64,000 bases of DNA, taken from positions 1 to 64,000 of the forward strand of contig NZ_JSFK01000019.1 of NCBI RefSeq assembly GCF_000783395.1. The letters run 5' to 3'. The notes under the pieces are model-generated. The model was given only the letters and a program-made list of their open reading frames with translations. It was not told where the DNA came from and did not search any database. The position numbers and the translations under genes are program-made. This stretch comes from Pseudomonas chlororaphis (GTDB taxonomy: Bacteria; Pseudomonadota; Gammaproteobacteria; Pseudomonadales; Pseudomonadaceae). Shown here in pieces: positions 51,722 through 60,381 of this stretch; position 1 is the stretch's first letter, and every line of letters starts with the position of its first letter.

Positions 51722-53308
51722 TCATTTCACTTCCGGCGGTGTGGTGAAGGTGTGATACGGCGCCGGTGACGGCACGCTCCACTCCAGACCTTCCGCGCCA
51801 TCCCACGGCTTGGCCGGTGCTGGCGGGCCGCCGCGTATGGTCTTGATCACGATGAACAGGAAGAAGATCTGCGTCGCACCGAACATGAACGCGCCAATCG
51901 ACGAGACCATGTTGAAGTCGGCGAACTGCAGGTTGTAGTCCGGAATCCGTCGCGGCATCCCCGCAAGACCGACGAAGTGCATCGGGAAAAAGGTCAGGTT
52001 CATGCCGACGAACGACAGCCAGAAATGCAGCTTGCCGAGGGTTTCGTCATACATGTGGCCGGTCCATTTCGGCAGCCAGTAGTAGGTCGAGGCGAAGATC
52101 CCGAAGATCGCCCCCGGCACCAGCACGTAGTGGAAGTGCGCGACCACGAAGTAGGTGTCCTGATACTGGAAGTCCGCCGGGGCGATGGCCAGCATCAGCC
52201 CGGAGAAGCCGCCGATGGAGAACAGGATCACGAACGCCACGGCAAACAGCATCGGCGTTTCGAAGGTCAGCGAGCCTTGCCACATGGTGCTGGCCCAGTT
52301 GAACACCTTCACCCCGGTCGGCACCGCGATCAACAGCGTGGCGTACATGAAGAACAGCTCGCCCACCAATGGGATGCCGACCACGAACATGTGGTGCGCC
52401 CAGACAATGAACGACAGAAAGGCGATGCTCGCCGTCGCATAGACCATCGAGGTGTAGCCGAACAGCGGCTTGCGCGAGAAGGTCGGGATGATCGAGCTGA
52501 CGGCGCCGAAGGCCGGCAGGATCATGATGTACACCTCGGGGTGCCCGAAGAACCAGAACACATGCTGGAACAACACCGGGTCACCGCCACCGGCGGCACT
52601 GAAGAAACTGGTGCCGAAGTGGATGTCCATCAGCATCATCGTCACGCACCCGGCCAGTACCGGCATCACCGCAATCAGCAGGAACGCGGTGATCAACCAG
52701 GTCCAGACGAACAGCGGCATTTTCATCAGCGTCATGCCGGGGGCGCGCAGGTTGAGGATGGTCGCGACCACGTTGATCGCGCCCATGATCGAACTGATCC
52801 CCATCAAGTGGATGGCGAAGATGAAGAACGTCACGCTTTCCGGTGCGTAGGTCGTCGACAGCGGCGCGTAGAACGTCCAGCCAAAGTTCGGCCCGCCACC
52901 GGGGGTGAACAGGGTCGACACCAGGATCAGGAACGCCGCCGGCAACAGCCAGAAGCTGAAGTTGTTCATCCGTGGCAGGGCCATGTCCGGCGCGCCGATC
53001 ATCAACGGAATCATCCAGTTGGCGAGGCCGACGAAGGCCGGCATCACCGCACCGAAGACCATCACCAGACCGTGCATGGTGGTCATCTGGTTGAAGAACG
53101 CCGGTTCGACGATCTGCAATCCGGGCTGGAACAGTTCGGCGCGAATCACCATCGCGAACGTGCCGCCGAGCAGGAACATGGAGAACGCAAACCACAGGTA
53201 CAGCGTGCCGATGTCCTTGTGGTTGGTGGTCAGCACCCAGCGCATCAGGCCTTTGGCGGGGCCGTGGGCGTGGTCGGCATGACCATGGTCATCAATGACA
53301 GCGCTCAT
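51722..53308 (-). CDS. ctaD: Cytochrome c oxidase subunit I
   Basis: This 528-aa catalytic subunit reduces O2 and pumps protons. Heme and copper ligands are all visible: TTMHGLVMVF (low-spin heme His), WFFGHPEVYIMILPAFG (CuB His crosslinked to Tyr), VWAHHMFVVG (CuB His pair) and HFHYVLVPG (heme a3 and a ligands). Twelve membrane helices span the chain. The N-terminus DHGHADHAHGPAKG is histidine-rich. AAAGGAGACCGGCC gives the ribosome site. Confidence 0.96.
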   Translation of the reverse strand: MSAVIDDHGHADHAHGPAKGLMRWVLTTNHKDIGTLYLWFAFSMFLLGGTFAMVIRAELFQPGLQIVEPAFFNQMTTMHGLVMVFGAVMPAFVGLANWMIPLMIGAPDMALPRMNNFSFWLLPAAFLILVSTLFTPGGGPNFGWTFYAPLSTTYAPESVTFFIFAIHLMGISSIMGAINVVATILNLRAPGMTLMKMPLFVWTWLITAFLLIAVMPVLAGCVTMMLMDIHFGTSFFSAAGGGDPVLFQHVFWFFGHPEVYIMILPAFGAVSSIIPTFSRKPLFGYTSMVYATASIAFLSFIVWAHHMFVVGIPLVGELFFMYATLLIAVPTGVKVFNWASTMWQGSLTFETPMLFAVAFVILFSIGGFSGLMLAIAPADFQYQDTYFVVAHFHYVLVPGAIFGIFASTYYWLPKWTGHMYDETLGKLHFWLSFVGMNLTFFPMHFVGLAGMPRRIPDYNLQFADFNMVSSIGAFMFGATQIFFLFIVIKTIRGGPPAPAKPWDGAEGLEWSVPSPAPYHTFTTPPEVK

Positions 53309-53390
53309 GGCCGGTCTCCTTTACGTGAGTGGACGGGGCGGGCCGGGGCGCGTTGCCCCGGCCGGTTCACGAGGTACGCGATAGACCGGC

Positions 53391-54518
53391 TCATTTGCTT
53401 TCCGCCTGTTTCAGCTCCAGCACTTCTTTTGGCGTGACCATGTCGCCTTTGTTGTTGCCCCAGGCGTTACGTTCGTAGGTCACGACCGCTGCGATATCGA
53501 CTTCCGACAGCTGCTTGCCGAACGCCGCCATGGCGGTACCGGGCTTGCCGTGGAAGACAATACTCAGGTGATCCTTGATCGGGCCGGTGGCGATTTTCGA
53601 GCCTTTGAGCGCCGGGAACATTGGCGGCAGACCCTGACCTTCGGCCTGGTGACAGGCCACGCAGGTGGTGTGATAGATCTTGTCGCCACGTTCCTTGAGT
53701 TCGTCGAGGGTCCATTCCTTGCTGGTCAGCTCCTTAAGCTGCGCGGCTTCGGCTTTACGCTCGGCGAGCCACTTGTCGTAGTCGGCCTTGTCCTTGACCT
53801 CGACCACGATCGGCATGAAGCCGTGATCCTTGCCGCACAGTTCGGCGCATTGACCACGGTAGATGCCGGGCTTGTCGATGCGCGTCCACGCCTCGTTGAC
53901 GAACCCCGGAATCGCATCGCGTTTCACCGCAAAGGCCGGTACCCACCAGGAGTGAATAACGTCGGCAGAAGTCACAAGGAAGCGCACTTTGGCCCCGGTC
54001 GGCAGCACCAATGGCTTGTCGACCTCGAGCAAGTAGTGCTCGCCCTTGGTTTCCTTGTTGTGGATCTGCTCGGCGGGGGTGGCCAGATTGCTGAAGAACT
54101 CGACGTCCTGACCCAGGTATTTGTAGTGCCACTTCCACTGATAACCGGTGATCTGGATATCGATATCCGGCTCACTGGTGTCGTACATCTTGATCAGGGT
54201 GGCGGTCGCCGGCACGGCCATCGCTACCAGAATCAGGAACGGTACGACGGTCCAGAGAATTTCGACGGTGGTGCTTTCGTGGAATTTTGCGGCGACCTGC
54301 CCGGTAGAACGGCGGTGCACCATCATCGACCAGAACATGGCGCCGAAGACGATGATCCCGATCACCACACAGATCCAGAATATGGTCATGTGCAGGTCGA
54401 ATACTGCGTGACTGATTTCAGTCGCTCCAGGCGCCATATTCACAGTCCAGGCGGCGTGCGCCGGACTGAAAATCGACCACAACAGGAGGCCCATCCAGAC
54501 GTGTGGATGTCGCATCAT
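53391..54518 (-). CDS. ctaC: Cytochrome c oxidase subunit II with fused cytochrome c
   Basis: This 375-aa subunit accepts electrons. A signal peptide and two membrane segments (about 35-105) precede a cupredoxin domain with the CuA site CAELCGKDHGFMP (near residue 212) and the aromatic patch YQWKWHYKYLG. The C-terminal 110 residues carry a cytochrome c with CVACHQAEG (near 287) and distal Met region. The fusion makes this a caa3-like oxidase in subunit II. It is the first gene of the operon. Confidence 0.95.
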   Translation of the reverse strand: MMRHPHVWMGLLLWSIFSPAHAAWTVNMAPGATEISHAVFDLHMTIFWICVVIGIIVFGAMFWSMMVHRRSTGQVAAKFHESTTVEILWTVVPFLILVAMAVPATATLIKMYDTSEPDIDIQITGYQWKWHYKYLGQDVEFFSNLATPAEQIHNKETKGEHYLLEVDKPLVLPTGAKVRFLVTSADVIHSWWVPAFAVKRDAIPGFVNEAWTRIDKPGIYRGQCAELCGKDHGFMPIVVEVKDKADYDKWLAERKAEAAQLKELTSKEWTLDELKERGDKIYHTTCVACHQAEGQGLPPMFPALKGSKIATGPIKDHLSIVFHGKPGTAMAAFGKQLSEVDIAAVVTYERNAWGNNKGDMVTPKEVLELKQAESK

Positions 54519-54887
54519 TGCGGGTTCCCCTTATCGTTCTTGTTATCCCGCCGGCTTTCGCCTGCGGCAAGGGAGCGGCTGCATCAGACTACGAACTTGA
54601 ATCGCCGGGCCTTGCTGCGGGTGCAGTCGGGCGTCATCAGCTAACTCCATTCACTGGCGAGTATAGACAGCGACGGGAAATTGCAATGTGAGGACGTAAA
54701 TCAACTGAAACAGCGGGGACTTGCGTTCAAGGGCACGAATGGAGAAGGATGCAGACCAGTGGTGGCAAACCGATATAACGCAGGCGCATCAAGGATGAAA
54801 TAATTATGACAAATGCGTCTTAGCATTTTTCGTAAGCCAGCTAACTTATGTCTTCCCTATTTCATTGCCTTGTTTCCTGGAGTTTTC
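54519..54887. other. Gene-free region upstream of ctaC
   Basis: This 369-bp gap separates divergent ctaC and the 216-aa gene, so both promoters should be here. RpoS or Anr control of aa3 oxidase is known in P. aeruginosa, but I find no clear Anr box. No hairpin or small gene stands out. Confidence 0.45.
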
Positions 54888-55538
54888 ATGAACACCGCCG
54901 CATTGCGCGAGCAGATCCAAAAAGCCCAACAACACGAAAAAGAAACCGGCCTGCTGACCCGTCAGCTGGAAAGCAAGCTGCCTCATTTACACCCGGCGAT
55001 CCAATTGCCGGAAGCCGACGCCAATGGTGTGCTGACGCGTTTTGTCGCCGCCTACATCGATGAAGTACCAGACCTGCTGGATGCAGCCAATGAAGTCGCC
55101 AGGGAAGCGGGAATCGAATCGCAGATCAAACCGGTGCTGAAAATCGCCGAGCAGTATTTCCTCCAGCCGCCGGCGATCATGGCCGGGCACGTTGGCCTGG
55201 ACAGCCTGCTCGACGAAGCCTATCTGGCGCACCGTTTTGTCGAAGAGGTCAACGACCTGTACATCAAGCATTTCGGCCAGCCACTGATCCCCTTGGACAT
55301 GACGGTCGCTAACTTGATTGCTCACCAATTGATCGGTGAGGAATTTGCCAACCAACTGGACGAGGCGGTGCATCACGCCATTGACGAGATGCTCAACGAT
55401 GAAAGTTTTGCGCTGGAGTCGGTAGAGGTTTACCGCGACAAACTCAGCAGCCCGGACACCGGCGCCGCGTGGAAGCGCTGGCCGTGCATGGGCCGCCGAC
55501 TGGGTGTGGGCCTGGAGCTCGACCAGCCTGCTGCGTAA
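54888..55538 (+). CDS. Conserved hypothetical protein
   Basis: This 216-aa protein has no signal peptide and no membrane segment. It is helical and acidic (REQIQKAQQHEKETGLLTRQL, then ARKALDEAYLAHRFVEEVND-like YLAHRFVEEVNDLYIKHFG, residues about 120-140). I do not recognise a catalytic motif. GGAG lies before the ATG at 54888; an upstream frame to 54813 has no ribosome site. A counterpart lies beside coxB in P. aeruginosa (PA0104, from memory), so linkage to the oxidase is conserved though the role is unknown. Confidence 0.72.
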   Translation: MNTAALREQIQKAQQHEKETGLLTRQLESKLPHLHPAIQLPEADANGVLTRFVAAYIDEVPDLLDAANEVAREAGIESQIKPVLKIAEQYFLQPPAIMAGHVGLDSLLDEAYLAHRFVEEVNDLYIKHFGQPLIPLDMTVANLIAHQLIGEEFANQLDEAVHHAIDEMLNDESFALESVEVYRDKLSSPDTGAAWKRWPCMGRRLGVGLELDQPAA

Positions 55539-55558
55539 CCCTGAGCGACACCCAAATA

Positions 55559-55653
55559 CCTGTGGGAGCTGGCTTGCCAGCGATAGCGGTGGATCAGTCA
55601 GCATGGTCAGTGACTGACACTCCGTCATCGCTGGCAAGCCAGCTCCCACAGGG
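55559..55653. repeat. REP doublet, GAGCTGGCTTGCCAGC type
   Basis: Inverted arms GTGGGAGCTGGCTTGCCAGC flank about 40 nt between convergent genes. It is the second copy of this arm family in the window, after 15856. Confidence 0.85.
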
Positions 55654-55674
55654 TTTTTGTTCAGGCGGGAAGAT

Positions 55675-57201
55675 TTAGCCGGCCGCGCCGATACCGGTAG
55701 TGGTTCGAATCCGTCCCTCAAGCCTGCGCTTCAACCCCCGTGACTCGATCAACAGCTTCGAGCCCTTCGCCGCATTCGCCCGGCCCCACTCTTCCAGCAA
55801 CTCCAGACATGAATGGTCGATGTAGCTCAGATTGTTGAGCGGCACATGCACCGTCGCGCCCGCCGGAATGGTGTTCAGCACCTGGGTCAGCGCTGGCACC
55901 TTGAGGAATGTCGCCGCGCCGACCAGACGCAATTCCATCTCCCCGTCCTGCGGCAGATCGATCAGGCTGATCTTCAACCGTGAAGCCTTGAACGCCAGTT
56001 TCAACATCGTCAGACCGAAACCGATCAACACGCCCGTCAGCAGGTCAGTGAAGATGATCGCCAGCGCTGTCGCCGCGTAGGTGAACATCGGCATCCGTCC
56101 ATAACGACCCAAGCCTCGAAACGCTTTGAGATCGACCAGTTTGAACCCGGTGTACACCAGCACACCTGCCAGACTTGCCACCGGAATGCTTTGCAGCACA
56201 CTCGACAGCAGCAACACGAACGCCAGCAGCCACAGGCCATGGAAGATCGTTGAGTAACGCGTGGTCGCGCCGGCCTGGACGTTGGCCGAACTGCGCACGA
56301 TCACCCCGGTCATCGGCAGCGCGCCGAGCAGACCGCAGAGCATGTTGCCGACACCTTGCGCCGACAGTTCGCGGTCGAAGTCCGAACGTACGCCGCTGTG
56401 CATGCGATCCACTGCTGCGGCAGACAACAGGGTTTCCGCGCTGGCGATAAACGCCACGGCGAAGGCGGCGATCAGCAGCGTCGGATCGGCCAGGCTGAGC
56501 AAGTCCGCCGGTTTCAGCCAATCGATGGCTTCCGCCAGATTCGCCGGCACTTCAACACGTTTCACCTGCAACGCCAGCAGCAGACTCGCGCCTGTCGCCA
56601 GCCCGACACCGAGCAATGCCCCGGGCACGAAGCGCAACGAATGTGGGCGAAATTTCTCCCACAGCCACATCACCGCAATCGTCGACAGCCCTAGCAGCCC
56701 TGCCTGCCAGCCGAACGACGGCAAGGCCTGCGCCACCGCCGCCGGGAACGCCGTAAGGTTATCCAGGCCAGAGGGCTTCGGTGACGCATCGAGCATCACA
56801 TGCACCTGCGACAGCACAATCAACACGCCAATCCCGGCCAGCATTCCGTAGACCACCGCTGGCGCCGTGACCCGAAACCAGCAACCAAGCTTCAAGCGCC
56901 CGGCCACCAATTGCAGAAATCCGGCCAGGAGCAGAATCGGCCCGAGCATCTCGATGCCGTGCTGGCGCACCAGTTCAAAGACCAACACCGCCAGACCCGC
57001 CGCCGGCCCGCTGACCTGTAGCGGCGAACCCGCCAGCCAGCCGACCACCAGACCACCGATGATCCCAGTGATTAGCCCTTTGGCCGGTGGCAATCCCGAG
57101 GCGATCGCAATACCCATGCACAGCGGCAACGCGACCAGAAACACAACCACTGAAGCGAGCAGCTCCCGTGGCAACACCGCTTTCAATTGAGCCGCACGCA
57201 T
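55675..57201 (-). CDS. SulP-family anion transporter with STAS domain
   Basis: This 508-aa membrane protein belongs to the SulP family. The transport domain (residues about 1-390) starts VFLVALPLCMGIAIASGLPP and has the 7+7 inverted-repeat layout with AFIASAETLLSAAAVDRMHSG. The STAS domain (about 410-505) has NNLSYIDHSCLELLEEWGR. Close relatives linked to carbonic anhydrase genes are bicarbonate rather than sulfate carriers. I chose ATG 57201 because GGGAGAATCGCC precedes it; an ATG at 57231 adds ten residues. It follows the carbonic anhydrase gene by 90 nt on the same strand. Confidence 0.86.
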   Translation of the reverse strand: MRAAQLKAVLPRELLASVVVFLVALPLCMGIAIASGLPPAKGLITGIIGGLVVGWLAGSPLQVSGPAAGLAVLVFELVRQHGIEMLGPILLLAGFLQLVAGRLKLGCWFRVTAPAVVYGMLAGIGVLIVLSQVHVMLDASPKPSGLDNLTAFPAAVAQALPSFGWQAGLLGLSTIAVMWLWEKFRPHSLRFVPGALLGVGLATGASLLLALQVKRVEVPANLAEAIDWLKPADLLSLADPTLLIAAFAVAFIASAETLLSAAAVDRMHSGVRSDFDRELSAQGVGNMLCGLLGALPMTGVIVRSSANVQAGATTRYSTIFHGLWLLAFVLLLSSVLQSIPVASLAGVLVYTGFKLVDLKAFRGLGRYGRMPMFTYAATALAIIFTDLLTGVLIGFGLTMLKLAFKASRLKISLIDLPQDGEMELRLVGAATFLKVPALTQVLNTIPAGATVHVPLNNLSYIDHSCLELLEEWGRANAAKGSKLLIESRGLKRRLEGRIRTTTGIGAAG

Positions 57202-57291
57202 GGCGATTCTCCCGAAGTTTTCTTCAGGCATGGCTTCGCCGAACCGCTGAAACAGCGGCCGGCGTCAAACCACACAGATTTTTAGGAAGAT

Positions 57292-58020
57292 TTAGAAGCG
57301 CGCTTTGGGCGTCGCCACCGGAATCGGATGGCTGCCGTCGAGCGGTAGGAAACGTCCCTGATCCGCGTCGTAAGCTTTGATTTCGCTGGTTTCGATGTCG
57401 TAGACCCAGCCATGGATGAACAGATGACCGTTCGCCATGCGCGAGGCTACCGAAGGATGGGTACGCAAGTGCTGCAATTGGGCGATGACGTTTTCCTCGG
57501 TGAGGATCGGCATGCTTTCTTTTTCGTCGGCGCAGTTACAGTTTTCATGCACCATGGTTTTCGCGACTTCAGCGTGGCGCAGCCAGGCTTTGACCGTCGG
57601 CATTTTTTCCAGGCTGTCCGGATTGAGCACCGCACGCATGGCGCCGCAGTCGGAGTGGCCGCAGATGATGATGTGCTGCACGCCGAGCGCCAGTACCGCG
57701 TATTCGATTGCGGTGGAAACGCCGCCGTTCATCTGCCCGTAAGGCGGCACAACGTTGCCGACGTTACGGGTCACGAACAGATCGCCGGGCGAGCTGTGGG
57801 TAATCAGCTCGGGGACGATGCGCGAGTCGGCGCAGGTGATGAACATCGCCTTGGGCGCCTGGGCGGTGGCGAGTTTCTTGAAGAGTTCTTCCTGCTGTGG
57901 GAAGACCTCATGATGAAAATGCAAAAAGCCGTCTACGATCTGGCGCAGCGCTGCATCGGCGGATTCCGCTTCAGGGGTTTGCGCCGACGCAGCCAACGGC
58001 TGTTTATCCTTGTCACTCAT
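57292..58020 (-). CDS. can: Beta-class carbonic anhydrase
   Basis: This 242-aa enzyme hydrates CO2 to bicarbonate. The zinc ligands are C63 (ITCADSR), H122 and C125 (CGHSDCGAM), with the D65-R67 catalytic dyad. The N-terminal 28 residues are polar and variable. AAAGAGGATGAATC precedes the ATG. It is the first gene of a two-gene unit with the SulP carrier, so bicarbonate supply is the probable joint role. The C-terminal region ends with VATPKARF. Confidence 0.93.
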   Translation of the reverse strand: MSDKDKQPLAASAQTPEAESADAALRQIVDGFLHFHHEVFPQQEELFKKLATAQAPKAMFITCADSRIVPELITHSSPGDLFVTRNVGNVVPPYGQMNGGVSTAIEYAVLALGVQHIIICGHSDCGAMRAVLNPDSLEKMPTVKAWLRHAEVAKTMVHENCNCADEKESMPILTEENVIAQLQHLRTHPSVASRMANGHLFIHGWVYDIETSEIKAYDADQGRFLPLDGSHPIPVATPKARF

Positions 58021-58257
58021 GATTCATCCTCTTTGGCGGATTAGGGGAGTCATTCCCATGTATTCCGGTATGAAGCCAGTGGCTGTTTAAACATCCGGGT
58101 CATCCCGACCCGTCAGTCACTCGATGAACAAGGTAGCCGCCGAAACTTAACTCAAACTGAATCAAACGCTCTAGAACGTGTGTTCCAGGTCACAAAAAAC
58201 GTGACTGGGTGATTTCGGCGGAAGGATTCCAACCCCTCAACCATAGGCCAATTGTCG

Positions 58258-59316
58258 CTAAATCAACGACATCTGGCGACCCGGCGGACAGAAGGCCGTG
58301 CAATCGAGGTTATAGCCTTCGCGATGATTCATGCCAAGACGCTTGATCGCTTTGGCAAAACGTTGCGCGAGCAGATCGGCGAATACCCCTTCACCGCGCA
58401 TGCGCGCGCCAAAACGGCTGTCGTAGAGCTCGCCACCACGGCTCTGGCGGATCAGGCTCAACACATGCGCGGCGCGTTGCGGATAGTGCGCCGCCAGCCA
58501 TTCCTCGAACAACGGCGCCACCTCCAGCGGCAGGCGCAGCATCATGTACGCCGCGCTTTGCGCACCGGCCGCGTGGGCTTCAGTGAGCAGACTCTCTATT
58601 TCGCTGTCGTTGATCATCGGAATCATCGGCGAACACAGCACGCCGACCGGAATGCCGGCCTCGCGCATGACCCGAATGGCGCGCAATCGCGCTTTGGGTG
58701 CCGCTGCGCGCGGTTCGAGGATGCGTTTGAGCTCGTCATCGAGTGTGGTCAGGCTGATCATCACCGCCACCAGACGTTGCTGCGCCAGCTCGGTCAGCAG
58801 ATCCAGATCGCGAAGAATCAGCGAGCCCTTGGTGACGATGGTCACCGGGTGCTTATAACGCAGCAGCACTTCGAGGGTCTGGCGGGTGATTTTGTGTTCA
58901 CGCTCGATGGGCTGGTACGGGTCGGTGTTGGAACCCAGGTTGATCGGCGCACATTGATAGCCTTTCTTTCCGAGCTGTTCTTCCAGCACTTGGGCGGCGT
59001 TGGTCTTGGCGATCAGCCTGGTTTCGAAATCCAGCCCGGGCGACATGTCCCAATAGGCGTGGCTGGGTCGTGCGTAGCAATAGATGCAGCCATGCTCGCA
59101 GCCGCGATAAGGATTGATCGAGCGGTCGAAGGGCAGATCGGGAGATGTGTTGCGGGTGATGATGGTTTTTGCGGTTTCGATCATCACCTCGGTGCCTTGG
59201 GTCAGCGGCACTTCCTGATACCAGCCGTCATCCTCGGCCACCGATCGGTTCGGCGCGAAACGGTTGTGCGGGTTGCTGGCGGTGCCGCGACCGCGAGGCG
59301 GTAGAGGATTGATCAT
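58258..59316 (-). CDS. PA0069-family radical SAM protein (SplB-like)
   Basis: This 352-aa protein has the radical SAM cluster motif C73-EHG-C77-IY-C80 in RGCEHGCIYCYARPS, followed by the SAM-binding GSNTDPYQPIE and a TIVTKGSLILRDLDLL strand. It is related to SplB spore photoproduct lyases, though the substrate is not known in Pseudomonas. I chose ATG 59316 (MINPLPPRGRG) with CAGGAG before it; the open frame extends upstream across the operator. A perfect LexA box lies at 59333-59348, 17 nt above the start, and the P. aeruginosa homologue is in the LexA regulon, so a DNA-damage role is likely. Confidence 0.88.
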   Translation of the reverse strand: MINPLPPRGRGTASNPHNRFAPNRSVAEDDGWYQEVPLTQGTEVMIETAKTIITRNTSPDLPFDRSINPYRGCEHGCIYCYARPSHAYWDMSPGLDFETRLIAKTNAAQVLEEQLGKKGYQCAPINLGSNTDPYQPIEREHKITRQTLEVLLRYKHPVTIVTKGSLILRDLDLLTELAQQRLVAVMISLTTLDDELKRILEPRAAAPKARLRAIRVMREAGIPVGVLCSPMIPMINDSEIESLLTEAHAAGAQSAAYMMLRLPLEVAPLFEEWLAAHYPQRAAHVLSLIRQSRGGELYDSRFGARMRGEGVFADLLAQRFAKAIKRLGMNHREGYNLDCTAFCPPGRQMSLI

Positions 59317-59332
59317 TGGGCAGGCTCCTGAT

Positions 59333-59348
59333 CTGTATATGCATACAG
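59333..59348. promoter_or_regulatory. LexA (SOS) box of the radical SAM gene
   Basis: CTGTATATGCATACAG matches the consensus CTGT-N8-ACAG completely. It is 16 bp upstream of the ATG at 59316 and close enough to overlap its promoter. It is about 190 bp from the divergent EF-hand gene at 59538. Confidence 0.9.
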
Positions 59349-59537
59349 TACCTGAGCGGGGCCACTGTGATCCAGTACCGTTCAGCGATGGAAAACTTGC
59401 TGACTGGAAAAGTTTATATATAAGTACAAAGTACAATCCGAGATACATATGCCCCGTTGTCGCGACAAGTTATCGAATATAGTCTTTGTTACTTCCATCG
59501 GCACTTGGCTGATAACTAAATTAAAAGGGTTTAATTC

Positions 59538-59840
59538 ATGTCTTATCTCAATCAGCGTGGTGTGTTTTTGCAGTTGATGCTGCCGAATGCTTCGGAGCCA
59601 AATACTATTGTTTCCATGCAACTGGCCCGTAAGGAACTGGGCTGGAACGCCGAGGAAGAGCTGCCCACCGAGGGGCTGGTCGATTCGATCTACGTGGTGG
59701 CGGTGTCCAGCGACCGTGGCAAGACATTCACTATTCGTAACAACAAGAAAGATGTAGACGGTGATGGCGATATTGATAACGACGACAAGGCGAAGTTGAT
59801 TGCATTGGCCAAGGCTTATGTAAGTATCGTTAATCCGTAA
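59538..59840 (+). CDS. Small EF-hand/dockerin-like protein, first of a pair
   Basis: I do not recognise a characterised homologue. The 100-aa protein has no signal peptide. Residues 72-83 (DVDGDGDIDNDD) form a complete calcium loop with Asp at positions 1, 3, 5, 7, 9 and 12, followed by helix KAKLIALAKAYV, as in half a dockerin. The N-terminal 65 residues look like a beta-rich domain (GVFLQLMLPN, IYVVAVSSDRGKTFTI). AAGGGTTT stands before the ATG, as in the second gene. A strong hairpin 30 nt downstream probably ends the transcript. The flanks are more AT-rich than neighbours. Confidence 0.65.
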   Translation: MSYLNQRGVFLQLMLPNASEPNTIVSMQLARKELGWNAEEELPTEGLVDSIYVVAVSSDRGKTFTIRNNKKDVDGDGDIDNDDKAKLIALAKAYVSIVNP

Positions 59841-59870
59841 TTGAAAGTGCAAGAGTCGCAAACAAATAAC

Positions 59871-59908
59871 AATAAAGTCCTGCATGAAAATTCATGCAGG
59901 ACTTTATT
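59871..59908. terminator. Strong terminator between the two EF-hand-like genes
   Basis: AATAAAGTCCTGCATGAA and TTCATGCAGGACTTTATT are perfect 18-bp arms around AA, followed by TTGTTTT. Each small gene therefore probably has its own transcript. Confidence 0.88.
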
Positions 59909-60046
59909 GTTTTAGAAGAAGACACTGTGAATGGAAGGTGATCAGTCAAGGGCTGGCTGGGCATACACCCTGTCAACTCTGACAGTAGACCGGAATTCTC
60001 GCCAAGCCTAATCTCAAACACGCAATCAATCTGAAGGGTTTCATCC

Positions 60047-60322
60047 ATGGCTATCAGAATACTGCTGGAAATTGCGGATATGGATCGAGATGGAAGTCCG
60101 GAAATCGCGTTTTATCACTACAGCGAAGACGCGACAGAAATGATGGATTACGACTATTCGCTTTTTGCTTCGTCGTCGCAGGCCAATGGCCGTTATGACT
60201 TGATCTCCGAAGACGCCATCGATACTGACGGCGATGGCGACACCGACAAATACGACGAGAAGCTTTATCTGCAGTTGGCCGATGCATTCGTGCAGTTCAA
60301 AGGCTTTCAGTCCAAGCGTTGA
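60047..60322 (+). CDS. Small EF-hand/dockerin-like protein, second of a pair
   Basis: This 91-aa protein resembles its neighbour in size and tail. Residues 59-70 (DTDGDGDTDKYD) are a full calcium loop with ligands at 1, 3, 5, 7, 9 and 12, followed by helix EKLYLQLADAFVQF. A second, partial loop begins at D11 (DMDRDGSPEI), so it might bind two ions like a dockerin or calmodulin-like fold. The middle YHYSEDATEMMDYDYSLFASS is tyrosine- and acid-rich. No signal peptide is seen. AAGGGTTTCATCC before the ATG closely mirrors the first gene. Function unknown. Confidence 0.65.
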   Translation: MAIRILLEIADMDRDGSPEIAFYHYSEDATEMMDYDYSLFASSSQANGRYDLISEDAIDTDGDGDTDKYDEKLYLQLADAFVQFKGFQSKR

Positions 60323-60381
60323 TTGGCCGCTGACACCACACGAAAAGTCGAACCGTGCCAGCGGCGTATCAATCACATCCG

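Noticed and set aside
51977-53437. 486-codon plus-strand frame opposite ctaD
   Set aside because: Charged, low-complexity shadow of the conserved oxidase subunit gene.
58252-59304. 350-codon plus-strand frame opposite the radical SAM gene
   Set aside because: It mirrors the minus-strand gene, which has the intact CxxxCxxC motif and a LexA box.
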